A stretch of 64,000 nucleotides of DNA from contig NZ_VHKO01000009.1 in NCBI RefSeq assembly GCF_015223435.1, forward strand, positions 26,850-90,849, written 5' to 3'. A program made the position numbers and the translations under genes. Within the stretch, counting starts at the first letter, position 1. Each line of letters opens with the position of its first letter. Positions 44,090 to 53,573 of the stretch are shown here, in pieces. The DNA comes from Vibrio hibernica (GTDB lineage Bacteria > Pseudomonadota > Gammaproteobacteria > Enterobacterales > Vibrionaceae). The notes beneath the pieces were generated by a model. That model was given only the letters and a program-made list of their open reading frames with translations. It did not search any database and was not told the DNA's origin.

Positions 44090-45928
44090 ATGAAAATTAT
44101 GAATCACAAGAGCCTCAGTGTACCACGCTTATTGACTTCAATTGTATTGATGTTCGTTCTAGCGGCGTGTTCTTCTCACCCAAATGATGGGAAAGCGGAC
44201 ATTACGTCCACGCCAAGTGAAAGTTCAAAAACTTACTTAACTGAAGCTGGAGCTAAAAATGTAGCCAATCAAACTGATTTGATCATCATGGCCTTAAAAG
44301 CCAGTGTGGTTGAAAAGAATTATGACCAAGGCAAACAGCTAGTAACTCGTTTAGGTAAATTACCATTAAATGATATGCAGCAAGCCGAATGGCAAATCGC
44401 CCGCGCTCAAATATTAGCAAATACTGAGAGTCCAGAGGCTGCATTAAAAAACTTAAATTTCAAACCACAATGGCAACTTGCCACTAGCCAATGGGTTCGT
44501 TATCACCAATTACGAGCGCAATGGTTTGAATCAATGAATGCCTTCTTTAATGCCGACCGTGAATTAATTGCATTGAAAAATGCCCAACCGATTGCGGATC
44601 AAATCCCAGCAGAAATGTCACTGATCAATCAACGGATCTGGTTTAACTTAAATCAGTATTCAAATGAAGAGATTGTAAAATTAAAGCTGAACAATAATGA
44701 AGCTGAACTTCAGGGCTGGTTATTCGTTGCCATTGCAATGAAAACACAAATGAATTCGCCAACAAAATTACAAGAAAAACTACAACAGTGGTTTGATGAA
44801 AACCCAACTCAAGCGATAGTGTTAGACACGCCTGCAGATGTACAAGCAATTTTAGATCTCAGTATTGTTATCCCTAAAAACGTCGCATTATTACTGCCGT
44901 TAGGTGGCAAATATGAGAAACCTGCGAAACTGATCCGTGATGGTTTCCTTCATGCGATGACCAATGATCAAAAACGCGATCCTGAATTTAAAATGACGGT
45001 ATACGATACATCAATAAAAGATATGGCTGACATTTACCAACACATGCAAGCCGATCATATTGATTTTATCGTTGGCCCGTTAATCAAAGACAATGTAGAT
45101 AAACTGCAAGATATTAATAATGACAAACTTCCAATGCTCGCGCTTAATTTCCCCGAGCAAGTTGAGGAAGGTCTACAAGTCTGCTACCTCACTTTATCTC
45201 CAGAACAAGAAGCGGCTCAGGCAGCCAAACACCTTTTTAAAAATGGCTTTAAATACCCATTAGTATTAGCGCCAAAAGGCACATTAGGTGAGCGTATTAC
45301 CGATGCCTTTAATACCGCTTGGGCAAAATACAGTAATACACCAACCGCCTCTCAATCCTTTGGTGATCGTGCTGAATTACAAGCCAACGTGAATAAAGCC
45401 TTTGGGTTAACCGACAGCCAAGTTCGTATTAATCAGATCAAGCAAATTGCTTATATGGATCTTGAAACCGAAGCTCGTAGCCGCCGCGACATTGACTCGG
45501 TTTACATTGCCGCTTCGCGCTCTCAACTCACGCTGATCAAACCATTTATCGAAGTTGCAATCAACCCGGAAGCGAAACCACCAAAGCTATTTTCAAATTC
45601 ATTAAGTAACAATGGAAAAGCTCGTCAATATCAAGATGTTTCCGGCATTGTTTATAGTGATATTCCAATGTTGGTCAATCCTAATGATGGTTCAGCCAAA
45701 GAATATGAACAGCTGTGGCCAAACAGCAGTAACACCGAAAAACGTCTTCATGCTTTAGGAATGGATTCTTATAATTTAATCCATGCACTCCCAACCATGA
45801 AAGTCGTTTCGGGTTATCACTTAGAAGGTAAAACAGGAAAATTAAGCATTGATAATAACTGTGTGCTACAACGTGAGTTAAGCTGGGCTGAACATGAAAC
45901 TTTTCAGTCAAACGAAAACAACCAATAA
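44090..45928 (+). CDS. lpoA: Outer-membrane lipoprotein activator of PBP1A, LpoA
   Basis: LpoA reaches from the outer membrane to stimulate the synthase PBP1A. The 612-residue precursor has a lipoprotein signal peptide with lipobox LAAC (Cys about 29). A TPR-like N-terminal domain (about 45-250) follows, then a periplasmic-binding-protein-like C-terminal domain (about 260-600) with VALLLPLGGKYEKPAKLIRDGF and FIVGPLIKDNVDKL. The start could also be the ATG three codons later; the ribosome-binding site is weak. Its last 35 bases overlap yraN. Confidence 0.95.
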   Translation: MKIMNHKSLSVPRLLTSIVLMFVLAACSSHPNDGKADITSTPSESSKTYLTEAGAKNVANQTDLIIMALKASVVEKNYDQGKQLVTRLGKLPLNDMQQAEWQIARAQILANTESPEAALKNLNFKPQWQLATSQWVRYHQLRAQWFESMNAFFNADRELIALKNAQPIADQIPAEMSLINQRIWFNLNQYSNEEIVKLKLNNNEAELQGWLFVAIAMKTQMNSPTKLQEKLQQWFDENPTQAIVLDTPADVQAILDLSIVIPKNVALLLPLGGKYEKPAKLIRDGFLHAMTNDQKRDPEFKMTVYDTSIKDMADIYQHMQADHIDFIVGPLIKDNVDKLQDINNDKLPMLALNFPEQVEEGLQVCYLTLSPEQEAAQAAKHLFKNGFKYPLVLAPKGTLGERITDAFNTAWAKYSNTPTASQSFGDRAELQANVNKAFGLTDSQVRINQIKQIAYMDLETEARSRRDIDSVYIAASRSQLTLIKPFIEVAINPEAKPPKLFSNSLSNNGKARQYQDVSGIVYSDIPMLVNPNDGSAKEYEQLWPNSSNTEKRLHALGMDSYNLIHALPTMKVVSGYHLEGKTGKLSIDNNCVLQRELSWAEHETFQSNENNQ

Positions 45929-46283
45929 CACACGAGAAGTCGGCTCACATTACGAAACCTTGGCTCGGGATTACTTAACCCGCCAAGGTTATCGTTTTAT
46001 TGCCGCCAATTTTAATACTCGACTCGGCGAGATTGACCTAATAATGAAAGACGGTCACACTTTCGTCTTCGTTGAAGTGAAATATCGCAAGCATAGTCAT
46101 TATGGCCACGCCGCTGAAATGGTCACTTATACAAAGAGTCAAAAGCTAATAAAAACCGCTATGATCTGGTTACAGCAACAAAGATTATCAGCAGAAACGA
46201 CCCAATTTCGTTTTGATGTCATCGCTATTCATCAGCAAGGTCAAGACATTAACTGGATAAAAAACGCCATTACCCAAGGATAA
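45894..46283 (+). CDS. yraN: YraN family endonuclease-like protein (UPF0102)
   Basis: This is a 129-residue member of the UPF0102 family, which has a Holliday-junction-resolvase-like nuclease fold; function is not established. The conserved core is present: GSHYETLARDYLTRQGYRFI, NFNTRLGEIDLIMKD and FVFVEVKYRKHSHYG, giving the E...D...ExK pattern of restriction-type nucleases. It overlaps the lpoA end and is immediately followed by diaA, a typical gamma-proteobacterial order. Confidence 0.93.
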   Translation: MKLFSQTKTTNNTREVGSHYETLARDYLTRQGYRFIAANFNTRLGEIDLIMKDGHTFVFVEVKYRKHSHYGHAAEMVTYTKSQKLIKTAMIWLQQQRLSAETTQFRFDVIAIHQQGQDINWIKNAITQG

Positions 46284-46877
<594 letters not shown>

Positions 46878-46882
46878 TCTTA

Positions 46883-47620
46883 GTGAAAAAAAACATTCTC
46901 ATTCTGATCACATTTCTATTTGTCTTAAATGGTTGTGCTCAATTTCAAAGCGATAAAGAAAATCAACGACAATGGCAAGAAAAAAGCATTAATTCGAATG
47001 TCGATGCTCTAAATCACTCCCCACAATTTTCAGGAAAAATTCGAGTTACATCAGAAGTGAATAACAAAGCGGTGATCTTAATTGGTCAAGCGGCGAATGA
47101 GGAAACCAAACAAAACGTTGAAAGCTATGTACAAACCCTGCCTGGCGTGAAGAAAATCTACAATCAAATTCGCGTTAGGCCTCTAATCAGCTTCGATCAA
47201 ATCAGTAAAGATGTATGGCTAACCACCAAGGTAAAAAGTGCCATTTTATCGGAAGATAAACTCGACAATTACACCATCAAGGTCGTAACCGAAAATAGCG
47301 AAGTATTTTTAATTGGTTCTGCGCCTCCTGAAGAAGCTGAAATTGCCGCCAATATTGCTGGAAAAGTTGCTGGAGTAAAGAAAGTAGTAAAAGCTTTTAC
47401 TTACACGCCATCAGACACAAAGATAAGTAATCACGGCACAACTAATAATTTTAATACTGAAGATACATCGACCACAAAAGCAAGTAACGAGCCGAGGAAT
47501 AACCGCGCAACACCAGACAATCAAGATAACATCGCGAATGGTTCAACAGAAGTCACGGATAATTCTGGTGCAATAATAGAAGAGCCAAACCCTCTCATAG
47601 ATGAAAGTGATGTGAATTGA
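46883..47620 (+). CDS. dolP: Outer-membrane BON-domain lipoprotein DolP (YraP)
   Basis: DolP supports outer-membrane integrity near the division site. The precursor has a lipobox (LNGC, Cys about 18) and two BON domains: about 48-110 (VILIGQAANEETKQNVESYVQ, shown in part) and about 120-175 (VFLIGSAPPEEAEIAANIAG). At 245 residues it is longer than E. coli DolP (191): the extra length is a C-terminal tail rich in Asn, Thr, Ser, Asp and Glu, likely disordered. Translation starts at GTG 46883 behind GAGGGG. It ends the lpoA operon, immediately before the foreign patch. Confidence 0.9.
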   Translation: MKKNILILITFLFVLNGCAQFQSDKENQRQWQEKSINSNVDALNHSPQFSGKIRVTSEVNNKAVILIGQAANEETKQNVESYVQTLPGVKKIYNQIRVRPLISFDQISKDVWLTTKVKSAILSEDKLDNYTIKVVTENSEVFLIGSAPPEEAEIAANIAGKVAGVKKVVKAFTYTPSDTKISNHGTTNNFNTEDTSTTKASNEPRNNRATPDNQDNIANGSTEVTDNSGAIIEEPNPLIDESDVN

Positions 47621-47688
47621 TCAATATAAACATTTGAAATAATGATCTTGCAGTAAGGTAAAGCACTCAAATAAAAACAGCCCAAACT

Positions 47689-47923
47689 TGAAGTGCCCCT
47701 CTTAAAGTTAGACATTTTTGTAATGCGGTTTCTAAGGCCTGATTTCGGTATTCTACTGGAGCCAGGCCTTTTAATTTAACCTTAATCCGATCGTTATTGT
47801 AATAATCAATATATTCATCAATACAGGTCATAAGATACTCAACACGGTCAAAGTGGTAACCGTAATACATTTCCGTTTTTAAAAGAGCGAAGAAGTTTTC
47901 TGCAACAATCTAGATGGGGTGCT
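47689..47923 (-). pseudogene. 3' remnant of an IS3-family (IS150-group-like) transposase with one element end
   Basis: On the minus strand the translation reads AENFFALLKTEMYYG, YIDYYNNDRIKVKLKGLAP and VEYRNQAL in order, the C-terminal end of an IS3-type OrfB transposase. The frame is interrupted by a TAG about 15 codons before the only ATG (47870), and the DDE catalytic part is missing. The terminal sequence TGTCTAACTTTAAG to GGGCACTTCA, ending at about 47689, resembles an IS3 end with terminal CA. No intact partner end was found. Confidence 0.8.
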
Positions 47924-48472
47924 TAGGTAAATAAAAGCAAGCGTCTAGTAAAGTGCACCTGCCAAATTTACTTACACCGCGATGCTGTGGATTTTCTAAA
48001 ATCCATTGATGGCCTTGTATTGATTTACTCCCCCCTTAAATTATCGAATCTGGCCGAACTGTAATGAACCACTAATATTGGAGAGTTCTTAAGCCACTTT
48101 TTTCATCTGAGCATATTATACGTGCTAGGACAACAGTTAACCCTATGTGTAACTTACAAAAGTTTAACACTCGAAAAGCTACAATGATGGAATGATTGGT
48201 CTGGAGTAGTTGACTCTCATTGTTAGTTAAACGACGTGTAGGGTTAAGTGTTCAACAACTTACTGGGGTTGAGTTATCGACATTTATAGTTACTAAAAAT
48301 ACACAGGGTTGGTTTTATCCACTTATGGAATTGATAACGAAAAACATATTATCTAAGCTCAAAAAACGTGGAAAAGAACAATTCGTTTTCTGTCAAAATA
48401 TGCCAAACGGGCCAAATAATCTATCTGGTTAAACTAAATGATGAAGACAGCCAAGTTTTGTTTATGCGGCGG
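47924..48472. other. Unassigned stretch between IS remnant and LysR gene
   Basis: About 550 bp with no recognisable gene. On the minus strand, frames carrying ILENPQHRGVSKFG and LLDACFYLPKHP lie just upstream of the IS3 fragment and may be scrambled remains of it. On the plus strand an open frame at 48220-48432 (70 codons, starting MLVKRRVGLSVQQLTG) has no ribosome-binding site and no family I recognise. The stretch looks like decayed DNA between two insertion junctions. Confidence 0.5.
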
Positions 48473-49375
48473 TTACGAGCTAAGACGCCGCTGGAGATCG
48501 TCGAGTAGCCAACGTCCAGCCGGGCCAAGCGAATGATCTCGTTTGTGAGCGGCATAGATGGTTAATCCATCGCGTGGTGTTGGATCGTCTTGAATTTCAA
48601 TTGACTTTAGCGACCCAGCTTTGAGATGAGCCATCACGAGATGCTCAGGCATTCGACACCAGCCTAAACCTGCTAGCAAAAAATCAAATCGGCGTCCTAG
48701 GTCAACAAAGCGCCATAGTCTCACACTCGCTAGTCCGTAGTTCGGGCTGTCGAGATCGATTGGATCGGATAGCACAAGCTGCACGTGAGGTTCAAGATCA
48801 CTCGGAGTCGCCGGATCCGTGAGTGAAGCAAGAGGGTGTATAGGTGCAACCACGGGGTACATACCAATTCGCAGCAAAGGGTAAGCGACAATGTCCTCAG
48901 GTACTGCAGGTAACAGCAAACAAATAGCCAATACGGCCGACCCACTGCGCAGTCGCCGCAACGAACCTCCCAAGCCTTCAGTCGAGAAACTCACGGGAAG
49001 ATCTGGAAACTTTTCGCTGAACGCTCGTAGGCTTTCTATAAGTGGCGTTGTCGGAACTAAGGGGTCAATAGCGAGCACAAGCTCAGGTTCAAGCCCTCCT
49101 CGGGTGTTTGCTGCAACCGCTTCGAACCTCGCCGCGCTCGCGAGTACCTGTCGAGCCTGATTGACAAGTACACGCCCGCTGTCGGTTAATTGTGGTCGAT
49201 GTCCGTGCCGATCGAAGAGCACGACGCCCTGCATTGCTTCTAGCGTGGCTACGGTTTGGCTGATCGCTGATTGCACTCGTCTTAGCTTTCGACCGGCGGC
49301 TGAAAAGCTGCCGGTATCCGAGATCGTTACGAGGACCAGTAATTGGTCAAGGGTAAGGTTACCGATCATCATCAA
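48473..49375 (-). CDS. LysR-family transcriptional regulator, probably acquired
   Basis: The 300-residue protein has an N-terminal winged helix-turn-helix (about 6-65, with SFSAAGRKLRRVQSAISQTVATLE in parts and LFDRHGHRPQLTDSG) and a C-terminal effector-binding domain (about 90-300). Three ATG/ATG/ATG codons make the exact start uncertain by two residues. The gene is divergent from the dioxygenase fragment and azoreductase, the usual geometry for a LysR regulator controlling its neighbour. Composition is unlike the neighbours: the line 49081-49140 has 38 G or C in 60, while 47641-47700 has 24. This and the adjacent IS remnant suggest horizontal acquisition. Confidence 0.9.
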   Translation of the reverse strand: MMMIGNLTLDQLLVLVTISDTGSFSAAGRKLRRVQSAISQTVATLEAMQGVVLFDRHGHRPQLTDSGRVLVNQARQVLASAARFEAVAANTRGGLEPELVLAIDPLVPTTPLIESLRAFSEKFPDLPVSFSTEGLGGSLRRLRSGSAVLAICLLLPAVPEDIVAYPLLRIGMYPVVAPIHPLASLTDPATPSDLEPHVQLVLSDPIDLDSPNYGLASVRLWRFVDLGRRFDFLLAGLGWCRMPEHLVMAHLKAGSLKSIEIQDDPTPRDGLTIYAAHKRDHSLGPAGRWLLDDLQRRLSS

Positions 49376-49408
49376 TCACAATTAGAGATAGAAAGTATCA
49401 CTATTTAA

Positions 49409-49421
49409 TCACTTAAAGTGA
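49409..49421. promoter_or_regulatory. Candidate LysR-type operator between divergent genes
   Basis: TCACTTAAAGTGA is a perfect 13-bp palindrome of the T-N11-A form bound by LysR-family regulators. It lies 34 bp upstream of the LysR start and about 54 bp before the dioxygenase-fragment start. Confidence 0.5.
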
Positions 49422-49474
49422 AGCTCTGCAATATATATACTAGCCCAATACAATCACACTCATGGATGGATTTC

Positions 49475-49612
49475 ATGCATCCAACTTTCTTTATAAATCA
49501 CGGCGGAGGACCTTGTTTCTTCCTTAAACCAGGAAAAATGCGGGCGAGCTGGAGCGAATTAGAAGGCTACCTTCGTGGTTTTGCTGAAGAGCTTTTCGAA
49601 CGGTCAAGCGCT
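49475..49612 (+). pseudogene. N-terminal fragment of a DODA-type extradiol dioxygenase, in frame with azoR
   Basis: From the ATG at 49475 the frame reads [20 protein letters not shown], then [17 protein letters not shown]. This is the N-terminus of the DODA/LigB-type aromatic ring-opening dioxygenase family (xFxxHGGGP followed by a W...LxxYLR helix). Soon after, similarity stops and the rest of the roughly 260-residue enzyme is missing. The frame stays open through 49669 straight into the azoreductase, so a 277-residue read-through fusion is possible. I interpret it as the scar of an internal deletion in a dioxygenase-azoreductase operon. Confidence 0.65.
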
Positions 49613-49669
49613 GAGCAAGCCGATTTCCGGCTTTCGCTTTGGCTGACCATATCTAAAGGAATATTATTT

Positions 49670-50308
49670 ATGACTAAACTTCTTGTTATTGAAACCAGTC
49701 CACGTGGCAACGCGTCCATATCACGTCAGATGACCCGTTATTTTGTCGAGCAATGGCAAACTGCACATAAAAGCGGCGAAGTGATTGTCCGCGATCTCTC
49801 AGAGTCAGAGCTTCCGTATGTCAGCGCTGACTGGTTGCAAGCCTATTTTACACCAACCCCACAGCTCACACCGGAAATGAAAGAGCGATTGAGTCTATCG
49901 GACAAGCTAGTCGCCGAGCTGCTGGCAGCTGACCACATCGTCATCGCGACTCCGGTCTACAACTACAACATCCCAGCGGCACTAAAAGCTTGGGTTGATC
50001 ATATTGTTCGCAAGGGGCTAACTCTCGGTTTCGATGGCCAAGGCTTAGTCAAAGGCAAAAAAGCGACTGTACTCCTTGCTTCTGGTGGTATTTATACCGA
50101 GGGATCGCCTATCCGAGATCGTGATATTGCAACACAGTATCTGCACCTCATTTTGAATGTGATCGGCATCACCGATATCACGATGGTGGCTGGTGGTGGC
50201 GCCAAGGTCGTGGATCTGCAAGAGCAAACAATGGATGCTTTCTTAGCTAAGCTGAAGCCCGACATTGAGTTGGCCGCTGTAAGCGATCTCTCATCCAAGG
50301 CGGTGTAG
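49670..50308 (+). CDS. azoR: FMN-dependent NADH:quinone oxidoreductase / azoreductase
   Basis: The 212-residue protein is a flavodoxin-like-fold AzoR, which reduces quinones and azo compounds with NADH via FMN. Visible are the opening [19 protein letters not shown] (FMN phosphate loop), [20 protein letters not shown] with the flavin-binding PxYN motif, [13 protein letters not shown], and the loop SGGIY. I start at 49670 because AAAGGA (49655-49660) precedes it and this aligns with E. coli AzoR. The frame is open upstream to 49418 because of the dioxygenase fragment. Its GC-rich codon use matches the divergent LysR gene, its likely regulator. Confidence 0.9.
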   Translation: MTKLLVIETSPRGNASISRQMTRYFVEQWQTAHKSGEVIVRDLSESELPYVSADWLQAYFTPTPQLTPEMKERLSLSDKLVAELLAADHIVIATPVYNYNIPAALKAWVDHIVRKGLTLGFDGQGLVKGKKATVLLASGGIYTEGSPIRDRDIATQYLHLILNVIGITDITMVAGGGAKVVDLQEQTMDAFLAKLKPDIELAAVSDLSSKAV

Positions 50309-50480
50309 CAGAAAACAATGATGGCTGGGCTTCGTACAATCGTTGCCCACCTAATGCCTTACCCTAACTATGCAGACACTTTCCACTTTAAAACAGCTAT
50401 TAGTGAAAGGTTATCAGTTAAGCTTCGACCAAATACTAATCTTGAGATCGGCTGGATAAACTGGCTTATTTGAGTCTGGC

Positions 50481-50521
50481 ATAAAAATACCTCCTGATGC
50501 ATTTAACATACACCAAGAGGT
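50481..50521 (-). terminator. Terminator of glmS
   Basis: On the minus strand ACCTCTTGGTG (50521 to 50511) and CATCAGGAGGT (50499 to 50489) form an eleven-base-pair stem with two G-U pairs, followed by ATTTTTAT. Confidence 0.75.
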
Positions 50522-50579
50522 TATATTTTGATCAAACTTTATTATCCGACTACAAATACCAAGCCATTATTTTAAATAA

Positions 50580-52412
50580 TTATTCCACCGTAACAGCCTT
50601 GGCTAGGTTCCTTGGTTGATCCACATCGGTGCCTTTAATTAAAGCAACATGATATGACAACAATTGCATCGGAATGGTGTAGTAAATCGGCGCGGTAATC
50701 TCACTAACATGCGGAAGGTTAATGATCTTCATGCTGTCATCACCCTCAAAGCCAGCGGCTTCATCAGCAAATACGTATAACAAACCACCACGCGCTCGCA
50801 CTTCCTCAACATTCGATTTAAGCTTCTCAAGCAGTTCATTATTTGGTGCCACAACCACGACCGGCATATCGGCATCAATTAGCGCTAATGGACCATGTTT
50901 AAGCTCACCAGCCGCATAGGCTTCAGCATGAATATAAGAGATCTCTTTCAGTTTTAATGACGCTTCCATCGCAATAGGATAAAACTCACCACGCCCTAAA
51001 AATAAAGTATGGTGCTTATCGGCAAAATCAGGTGCTAGCGCTTCAATCTCTTTGTCATAAGCCAATACGGCTTCGATTTGAGCCGGTAATGCATGAAGCG
51101 CTTCGACGATTTCAGCTTCTTTTACGGCATCAATACGGTTTTGCTGTTTTCCCATCGCGGTCACTAACATTAACAAGCCAGCAAGTTGAGTGGTAAAAGC
51201 CTTGGTTGAAGCCACGCCAATTTCAGTACCCGCGTGAGTCATGAAAGCAAAATCCGACTCACGAACAAGTGAAGAACCTGCAACGTTACAAATTGTCATC
51301 GCCGCCATGTAGCCTTTCTCTTTGGCTAAACGAAGCGCGGCTAAAGTATCAGCGGTTTCACCAGATTGAGATAAGGTGATCAGCAAGCTATTTGGGCGAG
51401 TCACAAATTTGCGATAACGAAATTCAGAGGCAATTTCAACATCACAACTCACACCAGCCAAAGATTCAAACCAATAACGCGCTGTCATGCCAGCATTATA
51501 AGAGGTCCCACAGGCGATAATTTGCACGTGCTCCACTTTGGCTAAAATATCCGCCGCATTAATCCCAATACTTTCGGTGATAACCGTATCTTTGGTTAAA
51601 CGTGCTTCCATCGTATTCATCAGTGCCGTTGGCTGCTCGAAGATTTCTTTTTGCATAAAGTGACGATATTGGCCTTTATCACCCGCATCATGCTCTGCAT
51701 TCGATTCGGTAATATCACGAGTTATCAGCTCGCCACTTTTATCGAATACCGTAACTTCTCTGCGTGTCACTTCTGCAACATCACCCTCTTCTAAATACAT
51801 GAATCGGCGAGTCACACTTAATAACGCTAATTGATCGGAGACAATAAAGTTCTCACCAACCCCTAAACCAATGACAATCGGGCTACCAGAGCGCGCCACC
51901 ACAACCCGGCTTGGATCTTTGCGATCAAATACCACTGTGCCGTAAGCGCCATCTAATTGTTTTACCGCCTTTTGCAACGCTTCAACTAAAGTGCTAGAAG
52001 TTCGACGCTCCCATTCAACCAAATGGGCGATGACTTCAGTATCGGTTTGAGATTCAAACACATAGCCACGCTCACGTAACACTTCACGTAATGATTCATG
52101 ATTCTCAATGATGCCGTTATGCACCACAGAAATATCAGCCGAAACATGCGGGTGAGCATTAATTTCAGAAGGTTCGCCATGAGTTGCCCAGCGAGTATGG
52201 GCAATGCCTGTACCGCCCAACACTTGAGTGGCTTCAACAGCGTCGGCTAACTCTTGCACTTTGCCTAAACGACGCACGCGAGTCATATTTGAATCTGCAT
52301 CAACCACCGCAACACCGGCAGAGTCATAACCGCGATATTCCAAACGGCGTAAGCCTTCTACTAAAATTTCAATGACATCACGTTGTGCTACAGCACCAAC
52401 AATTCCACACAT
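50580..52412 (-). CDS. glmS: Glutamine--fructose-6-phosphate aminotransferase GlmS
   Basis: GlmS makes glucosamine-6-phosphate, the entry into amino-sugar and peptidoglycan synthesis. The 610-residue protein begins [12 protein letters not shown]; the Cys after Met is the N-terminal nucleophile of the glutaminase domain, with [16 protein letters not shown] nearby. Two SIS isomerase domains follow ([38 protein letters not shown]) and the tail ends LAKAVTVE. The ATG at 52412 is fixed by the need for Cys at position 2 and by AAGGA ten bases upstream; the open frame to 52451 is not used. A DeoR-family gene lies directly upstream. Confidence 0.98.
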   Translation of the reverse strand: MCGIVGAVAQRDVIEILVEGLRRLEYRGYDSAGVAVVDADSNMTRVRRLGKVQELADAVEATQVLGGTGIAHTRWATHGEPSEINAHPHVSADISVVHNGIIENHESLREVLRERGYVFESQTDTEVIAHLVEWERRTSSTLVEALQKAVKQLDGAYGTVVFDRKDPSRVVVARSGSPIVIGLGVGENFIVSDQLALLSVTRRFMYLEEGDVAEVTRREVTVFDKSGELITRDITESNAEHDAGDKGQYRHFMQKEIFEQPTALMNTMEARLTKDTVITESIGINAADILAKVEHVQIIACGTSYNAGMTARYWFESLAGVSCDVEIASEFRYRKFVTRPNSLLITLSQSGETADTLAALRLAKEKGYMAAMTICNVAGSSLVRESDFAFMTHAGTEIGVASTKAFTTQLAGLLMLVTAMGKQQNRIDAVKEAEIVEALHALPAQIEAVLAYDKEIEALAPDFADKHHTLFLGRGEFYPIAMEASLKLKEISYIHAEAYAAGELKHGPLALIDADMPVVVVAPNNELLEKLKSNVEEVRARGGLLYVFADEAAGFEGDDSMKIINLPHVSEITAPIYYTIPMQLLSYHVALIKGTDVDQPRNLAKAVTVE

Positions 52413-52531
52413 AAATAAGTATCCTTTTATTTCTTTATCCGCAGCAAGCAAAGGCAGTAAAGAGAAGAGTTAAAATAATAAGTTTTTCACCAAGCTAATC
52501 GAGGTTGGATCCCCATGTAAGCCGAGATATG

Positions 52532-53299
52532 TTAATAATGTGTCCGTATTACTCGGACATCTTTAGATTCAATAATGGCCATATCTTGATCAGATAGCTG
52601 ACTGTCGGTGACCAGAATATTAATTCCTTCCCAACCCAACTCTAGATTTGGCATTTTTCGGTGTATTTTTTCAGATTCGATCATCACAATCACTTCACGA
52701 GACACTTCAGCCATCACCTGACTCAAGCCGATCAATTCATTAAACGTGGTGGTTCCTCTTTCTAAGTCGAGTCCATCGGCACCAATAAATAGCTGATCAA
52801 AATCGTAAGATCGCAATACAGACTCAGCAACTTTGCCTTGAAATGATTCCGAATTGGTATCCCAGGTACCGCCAGTCATAATCAAAGTTGGTTCATTTTC
52901 TAATTCATTAATTGAATTAGCCAGTGCCAGTGAGTTAGTCATAACCACTAGCCCACGCTTACTTCCAAGTAATGGGATCAGCGCACCAGTCGTAGTGCCG
53001 TAATCAATCACAATACGGTTATAATCTTGAATTAAGGTTAATGCCGCTTTTGCTAACGCTTCTTTTTGTTTTGACGTGACTTCTGTTGCAACGCTATCTG
53101 TTACTTCTTTAGGTAATAAGATAGCCCCACCGTGGCGACGTAATAACTGACCACTGGTTTCTAATGCACTAAGATCTTTACGGATCGTCACCTCAGAAGT
53201 TTCAAACGTCAGCGCTAATTCATCAACACTAACTTCTCCCTTCTCTACTAATAAATGAACGATTTCATGACGTCGTAATTGCGTATTTCTTTTTCTCAT
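52532..53299 (-). CDS. DeoR/GlpR-family transcriptional regulator next to glmS
   Basis: The 255-residue protein has a DeoR-type winged helix (about 5-60: EIVHLLVEKGEVSVDELA, TSEVTIRKDLSALE, RRHGGAIL) and a C-terminal sugar-phosphate-sensing domain (about 75-245, with DYGTTTGALIPLL, LIMTGGTWDTNSESFQG and FIGADGLDLERGTTT in parts). Such proteins usually bind a phosphosugar as inducer. The position between glmS and nagB suggests it senses an amino-sugar phosphate, but this is inference. TTTCG/CGAAA palindromes lie directly upstream of its own start. It is close to glmS (119 bp) and may be cotranscribed with it. Confidence 0.9.
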   Translation of the reverse strand: MRKRNTQLRRHEIVHLLVEKGEVSVDELALTFETSEVTIRKDLSALETSGQLLRRHGGAILLPKEVTDSVATEVTSKQKEALAKAALTLIQDYNRIVIDYGTTTGALIPLLGSKRGLVVMTNSLALANSINELENEPTLIMTGGTWDTNSESFQGKVAESVLRSYDFDQLFIGADGLDLERGTTTFNELIGLSQVMAEVSREVIVMIESEKIHRKMPNLELGWEGINILVTDSQLSDQDMAIIESKDVRVIRTHY

Positions 53300-53335
53300 A
53301 TTTTTATATTAAACCTAAAATATCGAAAGATAATG

Positions 53336-53350
53336 ATTTCGAATCGAAAT
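53336..53350. promoter_or_regulatory. Candidate DeoR-family operator 1
   Basis: ATTTCGAATCGAAAT, a six-base inverted repeat around three bases. A further CGAAA half-site lies at 53324-53328. TTTCG-type half-sites are typical of DeoR/GlpR-family regulators. It lies 37 bp before the DeoR-family start codon. Confidence 0.5.
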
Positions 53351-53403
53351 ATATTGTACTTGAAATGGCTTTACCTTCAATAAAAAAGTAACAAAAATAT
53401 CAA

Positions 53404-53425
53404 TTCGAAACTTTAATGTTTCAAA
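53404..53425. promoter_or_regulatory. Candidate DeoR-family operator 2
   Basis: TTCGAAAC, six bases, then GTTTCAAA: an inverted repeat with one mismatch sharing the CGAAA core with operator 1. It lies between the DeoR-family gene and nagB, about 150 bp before nagB. Confidence 0.4.
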
Positions 53426-53573
53426 TCAAAATAAAAGAGTGGCGATAAATGAAGCATATTAGGTAATGTTGAGGCAGATCAAGACTACAAAGGAATTGTC
53501 TATGAAAAGGATTCAACTTAATTTACAATAAAAAAAAACATCCATATGCAACATATTTGAAAAGGATAAAAAC

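Noticed and set aside
47521..47715. 64-codon minus-strand frame across the dolP end
   Set aside because: It overlaps the dolP coding end and the IS tip, and shows no motif.
48220..48432. 70-codon plus-strand open frame before the LysR gene
   Set aside because: No ribosome-binding site, no recognised family and atypical composition; kept only as part of the unassigned stretch.
49418..49669. 84-residue N-terminal extension as part of a native azoreductase
   Set aside because: The azoreductase has its own well-spaced ribosome-binding site at 49655-49660, and the extension looks like another enzyme's N-terminus.
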